Assembly (NCBI RefSeq): GCF_001509475.1
Contig: NZ_LLZG01000134.1
Span: 1 to 5,959, forward strand
Direction of reading: 5' to 3'
DNA: 5,959 nt
DNA from: Streptomyces regalis
GTDB lineage: Bacteria > Actinomycetota > Actinomycetes > Streptomycetales > Streptomycetaceae
How positions within the stretch are numbered: the first letter of the stretch is position 1; every line of letters begins with the position of its first letter. Shown here in pieces: positions 1 through 4,895 of this stretch. Made by a program: the position numbers and the translations under genes. Below the pieces are notes generated by a model. The model was not told where the DNA came from, made no database searches, and saw nothing but the letters and a program-made list of their open reading frames with translations.

Positions 1-35
1 GTGCGGGGGCGGGACGGGGAGTTGCCGCGGTTGGG

Positions 36-51
36 GGTCGCTTCGGCGACC
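36..51 (+). other. UUCG-capped RNA hairpin
   Basis: The sequence GGTCGC-TTCG-GCGACC forms a perfect 6-bp stem closed by a C(UUCG)G tetraloop when read on the plus strand, a loop known to be unusually stable in RNA. No T-tract follows on either strand, so it is not a canonical intrinsic terminator. It could be a U-less actinomycete terminator for a gene upstream of the window, or structure inside the 3' end of such a gene. The structure is seen directly; its role is unknown. Confidence 0.35.
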
Positions 52-106
52 GGGGGATGGTTCTGCTCGTCGGGGACATTGGTACTGGGCAGGGAGTAAG
101 ACTGGA

Positions 107-132
107 TCGAGACTGTCGAGAGCAAATCGAGA
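107..132 (+). repeat. three TCGAGA direct repeats in the leader of the PPOX gene
   Basis: TCGAGA occurs at 107-112, 116-121 and 127-132, starts spaced 9 and 11 bp, so the copies fall roughly on one face of the helix. The last copy runs into the ribosome binding site (GAGG at 131-134) of the gene starting at 143. They could be protein binding sites or chance; no convincing -35/-10 pair was found in this leader. Confidence 0.35.
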
Positions 133-142
133 GGAAACAGGC

Positions 143-568
143 ATGGCCCTGACCCGCGAAGAGCGTGAACAGTTCCTGGCCGAGCCCCATATCGCCGCGC
201 TGGCGGTCGACGCGGGCGCGGGGCGCGCTCCACTGACCGTGCCGATCTGGTACCAGTACGAGCCCGGCGGCGACGTATGGATCATGACCGGGCTGGACTC
301 CCGCAAGAACCGGCTGATCCAGGCGGCGGGCCGGTTCTCCCTGATGGTCGACCGGCTCGACCCCACCATCCGGTACGCGTCCGTCGAGGGGCCGGTCGTC
401 AGGACGACCCCCGCCACCCTCGAACAGCTCCGCGAGATCTCCGCCCGCTACCTCCCGGCCGAGAAGGTCGACGGCTATGTCGACTTCGCCTGGAAGAACC
501 ACGGCGAGCAGGTCGTCATCCACATGCGGCCCGAACGCTGGGTGTCGTCCGACCTCGGACAGGTCTGA
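143..568 (+). CDS. PPOX-class flavin/F420 split-barrel protein
   Basis: This 141-residue protein belongs to the pyridoxamine-5'-phosphate-oxidase-like split beta-barrel superfamily, small single-domain proteins that act as cytoplasmic dimers and bind FMN or, in actinobacteria, often coenzyme F420. Visible marks are the early strand followed by VPIWYQYE (about residues 33-40), the SRKNRLI segment (53-59) where this fold usually contacts the cofactor phosphate, and the strand YASVEGPVV (about 78-86). The length is normal for the class. The ATG at 143 has a GAGG ribosome binding site at 131-134 with 8 nt spacing. The frame stays open upstream to the window edge, but no better start is seen. The next gene, 27 nt downstream, is another split-barrel protein. 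The substrate and the choice between FMN and F420 cannot be decided; members include deazaflavin-dependent reductases and proteins of unknown role. Confidence 0.9.
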   Translation: MALTREEREQFLAEPHIAALAVDAGAGRAPLTVPIWYQYEPGGDVWIMTGLDSRKNRLIQAAGRFSLMVDRLDPTIRYASVEGPVVRTTPATLEQLREISARYLPAEKVDGYVDFAWKNHGEQVVIHMRPERWVSSDLGQV

Positions 569-595
569 GCCCGCGCCGCACGTGACAATCAGGGC

Positions 596-1252
596 ATGGG
601 AACGGATCTTCATGAGCTGCTGAGGTCGCTTCGGGTGTGGGACGTCGACCTGCCCTCCTTCGACCCCGCCACGGCACCCGCGGAACCCCTCGCCCTCTTC
701 ACGGCCTGGTTCGCGCAGGCGGTCGCGGCAGGACAGGTGGAACCCCACACGATATCCCTCGCCACGACGGACGAGGAGGGCCTGCCGGACGTGCGGACGG
801 TGATGCTGCACGGCGCCGACGCGTCCGGCTGGTCCTTCGCGACGCACATCGACAGCCGCAAGGGGCGTCAGCTCACCGCCCGCCCGTACGCGGCCCTCGG
901 CTTCTACTGGCCCGCCCAGGGCCGCCAGGTGCGCCTGCGGGGCCCGGTCACGAACGCCCCGTCCGCCGAGTCCCAGGCCGACCTGCACGCCCGTTCGACC
1001 GGCGCGCTGGCGGCTGCCCTGACCGGCCGCCAGAGCCAAGTGCTCGGCTCCCTGGAGGAGCTGGCGCATACGTCGGAAGCGGCCTGGGAGCGGGCCCTGC
1101 GCGAGCCTGAAGCTCCGGTGCCCACCTGGACGCTGTACCACCTGCGCCCGCAGACGGTGGAGTTCTTCCAGGGGGAAGCCCGGCGACGGCATGTGCGGCT
1201 GAACTACCGCCGTACCGAGGAAGGCTGGGCGAAGGAGCTGCTCTGGCCCTGA
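596..1252 (+). CDS. pdxH: PdxH-like pyridoxamine/pyridoxine 5'-phosphate oxidase
   Basis: A full-length (218 aa) homologue of pyridoxamine 5'-phosphate oxidase, the FMN enzyme that oxidises pyridoxine or pyridoxamine 5'-phosphate to pyridoxal 5'-phosphate. Family features are visible in order: RTVMLHG (67-73) and FATHIDSRKGRQL (81-93) for FMN phosphate contact, the strand FYWPAQGRQVRLRGPV (103-118), QSQVLGSLEEL in the middle, and the C-terminal PNPOx dimerisation region WTLYHLRPQTVEFFQG...RRRHVRLNYRR, ending in WP. Arg197 and His199 match the substrate-binding R-x-H pair of the E. coli enzyme, even in numbering. No Shine-Dalgarno fits: AGGG at 591-594 nearly touches the ATG. GACAAT at 584-589, six bases before the ATG, resembles a -10 box, so a leaderless transcript is plausible, though no good -35 was found. 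Actinomycetes usually make PLP with PdxST, so a salvage role or a divergent substrate is possible. Confidence 0.85.
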   Translation: MGTDLHELLRSLRVWDVDLPSFDPATAPAEPLALFTAWFAQAVAAGQVEPHTISLATTDEEGLPDVRTVMLHGADASGWSFATHIDSRKGRQLTARPYAALGFYWPAQGRQVRLRGPVTNAPSAESQADLHARSTGALAAALTGRQSQVLGSLEELAHTSEAAWERALREPEAPVPTWTLYHLRPQTVEFFQGEARRRHVRLNYRRTEEGWAKELLWP

Positions 1253-1266
1253 GGACCTGCCGCCGC

Positions 1267-2139
1267 TCAGAAGGTGCGGCTCCCCCGGAAGTCGTACGCC
1301 GCGAAGTCGGCCACCGCCCGGTATCCGATGCGCTGGTAGAGGCTGTTGCTCGTCCGGTTGGCCAGGTCCGTGAAGAGCAGCACCTCACGCACCCCGGAGG
1401 CGAGCACGGCCCGGCTGACCTGTGCGGTGGCCGCGCCCGCGTAGCCGCGTCCGCGCAGGTGGGCCGGGGTGTAGACGGGGGCGACCCGGACCTGGCCGGC
1501 GACCAGCGGGGTCACGCCGGCCATGGCGAGGGGCGTGCCGTCCTCGCTCTCCCAGAAGGTGACGCCTCCGTAGGAGATCCGCGAGTCGGCCCATGCGGCG
1601 GCGTCGCGTGCGACGTGGTCGCCGACGGCCTCGACGAACTCGCCGTACCAGCGCACCAGCTGCTCCCGGTCCTCTTTTCCCGCGACCCGGGGCCGGCCCG
1701 GCGGAAGCGGCTGCGGGGCGGTCAGGTTGCCGAGCCGGTACAGGCGTTGGCGCTGGATGACCGTCGCTCTGGCGCCCGACTGCCGACGCCAGGCGGCGGT
1801 GAAGGCCTCGGCGGTCTCGCGGGCCGCAATGACGCCGGGGACCGAGTGGCCGAGGGCGACCAGGTGGGCGGCGAGGGACTCGGCCTCTTCAGGGGTGAGA
1901 GGGGTGACGTTCAGCCGGAAGGGCGGGGTCCGGAAGTAGGCGGCACGCACCTGCCCGTCCAGCTCCAGCACGCCGAAGACGGGTGCCTCGTCGCTGTACG
2001 CACGCAACCCGCTCCTGCGCAGCGTCTCGGTCACCGTCAGGGCGACGGTGTGCAGATCGGGGCGTGAGCGCAGGAAGCCACCGGCGTGGGAGAGGAAACC
2101 GGTGAGGTCCTGGGTGCAGTACCAGTCGTCCGGGCGCAT
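1267..2139 (-). CDS. two-part GNAT family N-acetyltransferase
   Basis: A 290-residue cytoplasmic protein whose C-terminal half (about 149-290) is a GNAT acyl-CoA acyltransferase domain. The acetyl-CoA pyrophosphate loop reads RGRGYA (229-234), matching Q/R-x-x-G-x-G/A, preceded by the strand VRVAPVYTP; the downstream motif NSLYQRIGY (265-273) is the usual B-motif. The first 135 or so residues form a separate alpha/beta region (for example AAYFRTPPFRLNV) that may be a degenerate second GNAT fold, as in other actinobacterial proteins of this build. The substrate is unknown. The ATG at 2139 is forced by an in-frame TGA two codons upstream. The only SD-like bases (GAGG) sit 1 nt before it, so a leaderless start is possible: GATCAT five bases upstream with TGCACA 18 bp further is a weak promoter candidate. 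It converges on the pdxH-like gene, with 14 bp between stops. Confidence 0.85.
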   Translation of the reverse strand: MRPDDWYCTQDLTGFLSHAGGFLRSRPDLHTVALTVTETLRRSGLRAYSDEAPVFGVLELDGQVRAAYFRTPPFRLNVTPLTPEEAESLAAHLVALGHSVPGVIAARETAEAFTAAWRRQSGARATVIQRQRLYRLGNLTAPQPLPPGRPRVAGKEDREQLVRWYGEFVEAVGDHVARDAAAWADSRISYGGVTFWESEDGTPLAMAGVTPLVAGQVRVAPVYTPAHLRGRGYAGAATAQVSRAVLASGVREVLLFTDLANRTSNSLYQRIGYRAVADFAAYDFRGSRTF

Positions 2140-2223
2140 ACCTCATGATCCCGCGCCCGGGCGACGGTTGTGCACCCTTTTCCGCCGTGGACACGAAGCC
2201 GACACAAGACCCCACTCCCAGGC

Positions 2224-2252
2224 GGGTGTTGAGGAGCGCGAGGTTCACACCC
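2224..2252 (-). terminator. possible stem-loop terminator after the RimJ-like GNAT gene
   Basis: On the minus strand, GGGTGT and ACACCC form a 6-bp stem around a 17-nt loop, beginning 8 nt after the TAG stop of the GNAT gene that ends at 2261. There is no U-tract and the loop is long, so this is only a weak candidate for ending the DoxX-DUF35-GNAT transcript before the next minus-strand gene at 2139. Confidence 0.25.
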
Positions 2253-2260
2253 TTCGTGGC

Positions 2261-2860
2261 CTACGGGTTGACGTCCGGATCGGTCGCGAGCCGCGCGTGC
2301 AGGTGCATGTCCCGGTACGCGTCGTGCCGCTCCGCCTCCCACATCGCACCCCGCAGGGTCCCCTCGTGGCGGAAACCGCACCGCTCGGCGATGTGGCAGG
2401 AGGAGTCGTGGCCGACGGCGTGGTCGAGTTCGAGGCGGTGCAGGCCCAGCTCGGTGAGGGCCCAGCGGGCGGTGAGGGCGAGGGCGTGGGTGGCGACGCG
2501 GCGGCCGCGGGCCTCGGGCAGGACCCAGTAGCCGACGCGGGCGGTGTTCATGACCCGGTTGATGACGTTGACGCCGATGTGTCCGAGGGGTGTGCCGGTC
2601 GCCGCGTCGGTGACGCAGTACGACGCCGCCGTGCCCTCCGCGTTCTTCCGTACCGTGTCGCGCAGGGATTCCCGGGCGCTGTCGAGGTCCGTGGTGATCT
2701 TCAGCGGGGTGTTCCAGCGCCGGAGCTCCGGGTCGATGCGCCCCCGGAACCACGTCTCGACGTCGACCTCGGAGTCCGCGTCCCAGGGGCGCAGGCGCAG
2801 ACCGTGGCCGTGCAGGTCGGGGAACGGGTGGGCCGGGGTTCGTATGCCGGGATGGGTCAT
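2261..2860 (-). CDS. RimJ/RimL-like GNAT acetyltransferase
   Basis: A 199-residue single-domain GNAT of the RimJ/RimL (Acetyltransf_3) type, cytoplasmic enzymes that acetylate protein N-termini, amino sugars or small amines. The fold starts at about residue 17 (LHGHGLRLRPWD), has the core strands YCVTD and LGHIGVNV (81-99), then ARVGYWVLPEARGRRVAT (107-124) with the CoA loop, and the family-typical LELDHAVGHDSSCHIAERCGFRHEG (143-167). In the CoA loop the usual second glycine is Arg121. The start is uncertain: ATG at 2860 gives a protein beginning near the domain but has only a distant GGGGCGAG. A GTG at 2887 overlaps the TGA of the upstream DUF35 gene (GTGA), which would couple translation and add nine residues. 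Either way it is the last gene of the DoxX-DUF35-GNAT unit. The substrate is unknown. Confidence 0.85.
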   Translation of the reverse strand: MTHPGIRTPAHPFPDLHGHGLRLRPWDADSEVDVETWFRGRIDPELRRWNTPLKITTDLDSARESLRDTVRKNAEGTAASYCVTDAATGTPLGHIGVNVINRVMNTARVGYWVLPEARGRRVATHALALTARWALTELGLHRLELDHAVGHDSSCHIAERCGFRHEGTLRGAMWEAERHDAYRDMHLHARLATDPDVNP

Positions 2861-2883
2861 GCGGTCATTGAAACTCGCCCCGG

Positions 2884-3387
2884 TCACCCACGGGCCCGGA
2901 ACACCGGAACCCCGTCGCGGAAGACGACCTCCACCTCCATCCCGGCCCGCAGCCGCCCGGCGTCCGCACACTCCACGACCTCGGTCATCATCCGCGGCCC
3001 CTCGGCGAGGTCGACGACCGCGGCGACGTACGGCGTCCGCTCCCCGAAGGGCAGCAGGTCGTTGCGGTGGACGACGGACCAGGTGTAGAGGGCGGCCCGG
3101 CCGCTCGCGGGCTCCCACGTCACGTCCTCGCTCCAGCAGTGGGGGCAGAACTCGCGGGGGTAGTGGTGGGCGCGCCCGCAGGTCCGACAGCGGCGGATCA
3201 GCAGCCGCCCTTCGGCCGCCGCGTCCCAGTACGCGCGCGTGAAGGCGTCGGCTTCCGGGATGTCGTAGCGCGGACCGGCGGAGCGTGGACTGTGAGAGGG
3301 CGGGCTGTCGGAGCGCGAACCGGCAGAGCGTGGGCCATCGGAGCGCGGATCGGCGGCGCGGGGGTTGTCGGAGGGCGCGCCGGCCAT
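2884..3387 (-). CDS. DUF35 zinc-ribbon OB-fold protein
   Basis: A 167-residue protein of the DUF35 (zinc-ribbon plus OB-fold) family. Relatives work beside thiolases, HMG-CoA synthase-like enzymes, lipid-transfer proteins or acyl-CoA hydratases, and are thought to bind acyl-CoA or help channel it. The typical leading helix is AFTRAYWDAAAEGRLLIRRC (48-67). The rubredoxin-like zinc ribbon uses Cys67, Cys70, Cys81 and Cys84 (CRTC and CPHC). The OB fold follows from about 95 (ALYTWSVVHR, TPYVAAVVDL) to the C-terminus. Residues 6-40 are an extra low-complexity pentapeptide repeat (PRS-D/A-G/S) encoded by a 15-bp tandem repeat, and are probably disordered. The ATG shares one base with the TGA of the DoxX-like gene (TGATG), so translation is likely coupled. 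No thiolase or other usual partner is in the window, so its pathway is unknown. Confidence 0.9.
   Translation of the reverse strand: MAGAPSDNPRAADPRSDGPRSAGSRSDSPPSHSPRSAGPRYDIPEADAFTRAYWDAAAEGRLLIRRCRTCGRAHHYPREFCPHCWSEDVTWEPASGRAALYTWSVVHRNDLLPFGERTPYVAAVVDLAEGPRMMTEVVECADAGRLRAGMEVEVVFRDGVPVFRARG
3272..3376 (-). repeat. 15-bp degenerate tandem repeat inside the DUF35 gene (seven units)
   Basis: Seven consecutive 15-bp units of the plus-strand form GGR-YYR-TCG-GAG-CGY fill this stretch, starting at 3272, 3287, 3302, 3317, 3332, 3347 and 3362. Read on the coding strand they give pentapeptides of the type P-R-S-D/A-G/S (PRSDG, PRSAG, SRSDS, PPSHS, PRSAG). The unit is a multiple of three, so gain or loss of copies keeps the frame. 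Copies differ by several bases, so this is an older or selected expansion, not a recent perfect one. Confidence 0.85.
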
Positions 3388-3833
3388 CAGAACAGCCCCA
3401 GCGCGCTGTCCACCGACCACGACTGCCATGACATGCCGCCCAGCGCGACCAGTGAGATCAGCGCCATCATCGAGTTCTGCCCCTGCTCGGCCCAGTCGTG
3501 GATCATCAGGGCGAAGTAGAGGCCGTTGAGCAGCAGCCCGCCGACGAGGGCGATCGGGGTCAGGAACCCGAGGACGAGCCCGAGCCCCAGGGCCAGTTCC
3601 GCGTAGAGGACGACGTACGCCATCGTGCGCGGCCGTGGCACGACGACCGTCTCGAAGCCGGAGCGTACGGCGTTCCAGCGGTGCTTGGCCGCCACGTCCG
3701 CCGCCCACCCGATCCCGGATCCCTCGAACCAGCTCTTCTTGTCCTTGTGGCGCCAGCTCTCCAGCCACCACAGCCCGAGGCCTATGCGGAGCACGGCCAG
3801 CCATTCCGCACCTGTGAGCCAGATCGCGTCCAT
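3387..3833 (-). CDS. DoxX/DoxD-like integral membrane protein
   Basis: A 148-residue membrane protein with four predicted transmembrane segments: about 9-27 (Trp-rich, EWLAVLRIGLGLWWLESW), 71-90, 93-111 and 121-136. It resembles the DoxX family, including the small DoxD subunit of thiosulfate:quinone oxidoreductase; HDWAEQGQNSM (112-122) between the last two segments is the most family-like patch. Known relatives are linked to quinone-coupled redox or oxidative-stress complexes, but most actinobacterial members are uncharacterised, and no large subunit is seen here. The ATG at 3833 has no Shine-Dalgarno, and an in-frame TGA at 3851-3849 leaves no upstream start. The promoter boxes place transcription start at or next to the ATG, so the mRNA is probably leaderless. 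Its TGA overlaps the ATG of the DUF35 gene by one base, making it first of a three-gene unit. Confidence 0.85.
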   Translation of the reverse strand: MDAIWLTGAEWLAVLRIGLGLWWLESWRHKDKKSWFEGSGIGWAADVAAKHRWNAVRSGFETVVVPRPRTMAYVVLYAELALGLGLVLGFLTPIALVGGLLLNGLYFALMIHDWAEQGQNSMMALISLVALGGMSWQSWSVDSALGLF

Positions 3834-3835
3834 GG

Positions 3836-3854
3836 ATCTGACGGTACGTCAGAT
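3836..3854. promoter_or_regulatory. perfect 19-bp palindromic operator before the DoxX-like gene
   Basis: ATCTGACG-GTA-CGTCAGAT is a perfect inverted repeat with 8-bp arms and a 3-bp centre, ending 2 bp before the ATG at 3833. Size and symmetry fit a TetR-family dimer site. It covers the proposed -10 box completely, so a bound repressor would block the promoter. No TetR-type gene lies in the window; the regulator at 3918-4670 is an unlikely owner because its own array has a different core (GCAACG). Confidence 0.75.
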
Positions 3855-3870
3855 GAGAGGGGCCTGACAA
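3841..3870 (-). promoter_or_regulatory. leaderless promoter of the DoxX-DUF35-GNAT unit
   Basis: On the minus strand, TTGTCA (3870-3865) is five of six to the -35 consensus, followed by an 18-bp spacer and TACCGT (3846-3841), which fits the actinomycete TAnnnT -10 pattern. Counting from the -10 puts the first transcribed base at 3834 or 3833, the A of the ATG. This explains the missing ribosome binding site. The boxes are seen; the start site is inferred. Confidence 0.6.
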
Positions 3871-3917
3871 TCGCCTGTGCATCCGCGCCAGTTTCGGCGT
3901 CGTGCCTTTTGCCGCGG

Positions 3918-4670
3918 TCAGCGGTCCGAAGCCGGCTCGGCAGTGCCGTCCGAGGTCGTTCCGGGTTTCGTATAGAGGATGTCGCGGGCCTGCTCCGCGG
4001 CGCGGGTCATGCTCTCCGCGACGAAGTCGACGAAGCGGGCGATGTTCTCGAGGCGGATGGCGGCGGGGGTGTCGGGGCCGAGGATGCCGACGCCCTGCCG
4101 TGCGGTCTCGGCGAGCTGGGCGGTGGACCGGGCGCTGGCGATCATCCCCTGGTACCAGACGTCGTCGTCGACGATGTAGCGCTCGCGGCGGCGTTCGTCG
4201 CGCTCCCGGCGGATGAGGCCCTGGCTTTCGAGGAACGTGACCGATTTGGAGACGGACGCCGGGCTGACCTGGAGGCGCTGGACGAGTTCGGACGCGGTGA
4301 GGCTGCCCGCGTCGGAGGTGTAGAGGCAGGTCAGCACCCGGGACATCATCTTGGGCAGGCCCTGTGCCATGAGGAGGGTGGTCCACGCCTCCTCGTACTC
4401 GCGTACGGCCTCGGCGTCGCGCCCGTGGGCCTGCTCGGGCGCCTGCGACCCGCGGGGCGCGGCCTGCCTGCGGCGGTGGGCGCGGCGTTCGGTGGCGCGG
4501 TGGGCCAGGTCGGCGCGGTAAGCGGTGGGGCCGCCGTTGCGCATCACCTCACGCGTGATCGTCGAGGTGGGACGGTCCAGGCGCCTGGCGATCTCCGCGT
4601 AGGCGAGGCCGTCGGCCAGCCCCAGCGCGATCTGCTGACGTTCCTGCTGAGTGAGCCTGCCTCCCGGCAC
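3918..4670 (-). CDS. IS30-type HTH fused to MarR/GbsR-like winged-helix regulator
   Basis: A cytoplasmic DNA-binding regulator of 250 residues with two different DNA-binding modules. Residues 6-46 (LTQQERQQIALGLADG, YAEIARRLDRPTSTITREV, then RNGG) and the following YRADLAHRATERRAHRRR (51-68) match the N-terminal HTH_38 region of IS30-family transposases; no DDE catalytic domain follows. Residues about 106-170 (KMMSRVLTCLYTSDAGSLTA, SELVQRLQVSPASVSKSVTF, LESQGLIRRERDERRRERYI) form a winged helix of the MarR/GbsR type. Residues 171-232 look helical, probably for dimerisation. The GTG at 4670 is chosen because GGGAG lies 6 nt upstream and the best promoter would start transcription near 4697. 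An in-frame ATG at 4724 would add 18 residues but has no ribosome binding site. It is divergent from the DUF4097-ABC operon and probably represses both sides through the GCAACG array. The ligand is unknown. Confidence 0.85.
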   Translation of the reverse strand: MPGGRLTQQERQQIALGLADGLAYAEIARRLDRPTSTITREVMRNGGPTAYRADLAHRATERRAHRRRQAAPRGSQAPEQAHGRDAEAVREYEEAWTTLLMAQGLPKMMSRVLTCLYTSDAGSLTASELVQRLQVSPASVSKSVTFLESQGLIRRERDERRRERYIVDDDVWYQGMIASARSTAQLAETARQGVGILGPDTPAAIRLENIARFVDFVAESMTRAAEQARDILYTKPGTTSDGTAEPASDR

Positions 4671-4703
4671 CGTGATCTCCCTTCGTGCTTCCTTGACGCC
4701 TCC

Positions 4704-4733
4704 AGGATAGCGTTCACTCGCCATTCATTGCAA
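4704..4733 (-). promoter_or_regulatory. putative promoter of the fused regulator
   Basis: On the minus strand, TTGCAA (4733-4728) and TATCCT (4709-4704) are separated by 18 bp, giving a start near 4697 and a leader of about 27 nt before the GTG at 4670, with the GGGAG ribosome binding site inside it. The -35 overlaps the GCAACG copy at 4730-4735, as expected for autoregulation. Consensus match is modest (four and three of six). Confidence 0.45.
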
Positions 4734-4867
4734 CGGATAGGCGGCTGACGTTGCGTTAAATCCAGAGCCGTTGCAACGATTTCTCAGTTCTCACCTGCGC
4801 TGATACCAATTAAGCGCAACGATCACGTTGCCAGATCTATGAACGCAACGTAGCTTTTCCAACGTCA
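4728..4867. promoter_or_regulatory. GCAACG operator array between the divergent genes
   Basis: Seven copies of GCAACG in either orientation lie in about 120 bp: 4730-4735 (+), 4749-4754 (-), 4769-4774 (-), 4773-4778 (+), 4816-4821 (+), 4826-4831 (-) and 4845-4850 (+); CAACG at 4860-4864 is a partial eighth. Two pairs form perfect palindromes, CGTTGCAACG at 4769-4778 and GCAACG-ATCA-CGTTGC at 4816-4831. TGACGTTG (4746-4753) and CAACGTCA (4860-4867) also pair across the region. Several spacings are near 10 or 20 bp, placing copies on one helix face. The copies overlap predicted promoter elements of both arms, so the region is most likely the binding site of the adjacent two-domain regulator. 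Confidence 0.8.
4829..4856 (+). promoter_or_regulatory. putative promoter of the DUF4097-ABC operon
   Basis: TTGCCA (4829-4834, five of six to the -35 consensus) and TAGCTT (4851-4856, TAnnnT type) are 16 bp apart, placing the start near 4863, about 33 nt before the ATG at 4896. One GCAACG copy overlaps the -35 and another fills the end of the spacer, so binding there should repress. A second, weaker pair (TTCTCA 4781-4786, TACCAA 4804-4809) cannot be excluded. Confidence 0.45.
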
Positions 4868-4895
4868 GAAACGCCACCGAGCACAGGAGAGCACG

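Noticed and set aside
1..79. Possible divergent minus-strand gene starting with ATG at 79
   Set aside because: Open to the window edge, but there is no ribosome binding site, and the Pro/Arg-rich sequence has weak codon bias.
1..99. Possible 3' end of an upstream plus-strand gene, ending in TAA at 97-99
   Set aside because: G/C at third positions is high in this frame (28 of 32 codons), which hints at coding, but 32 residues show no domain and the rest is outside the window. Left unannotated.
1249..1270. CTGAG/CTCAG stem between the convergent stops as a two-way terminator
   Set aside because: Only 5 bp with a 12-nt loop and no T-tract; facing TGA stops produce most of this pairing automatically.
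2048..3088. 346-codon plus-strand open frame opposite the GNAT genes
   Set aside because: Antisense shadow of the RimJ-like GNAT, with Val/Gly/Arg-rich sequence and no motif.
3834..3917. Terminator between the regulator stop and the DoxX promoter
   Set aside because: No convincing stem with a T-tract was found on the minus strand; readthrough from the regulator into the DoxX unit remains possible.
2884..4386. 500-codon open frame on the minus strand that includes the DUF35 gene at its 3' end
   Set aside because: Only the part from 3387 has a recognisable domain; the rest is antisense to nothing but out of frame with the DoxX-like and regulator genes and is Arg/Pro-rich, typical of high-GC shadow frames.
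3918..4670. Regulator as the remnant of an IS30 insertion sequence
   Set aside because: Only the HTH region resembles IS30; there is no catalytic domain, no terminal inverted repeats or target duplication were seen, and a complete winged-helix regulator follows in frame.
3498..4748. 416-codon plus-strand open frame opposite the DoxX-like and regulator genes
   Set aside because: Low-complexity composition and antisense to two recognisable genes; explained by third-position GC bias.
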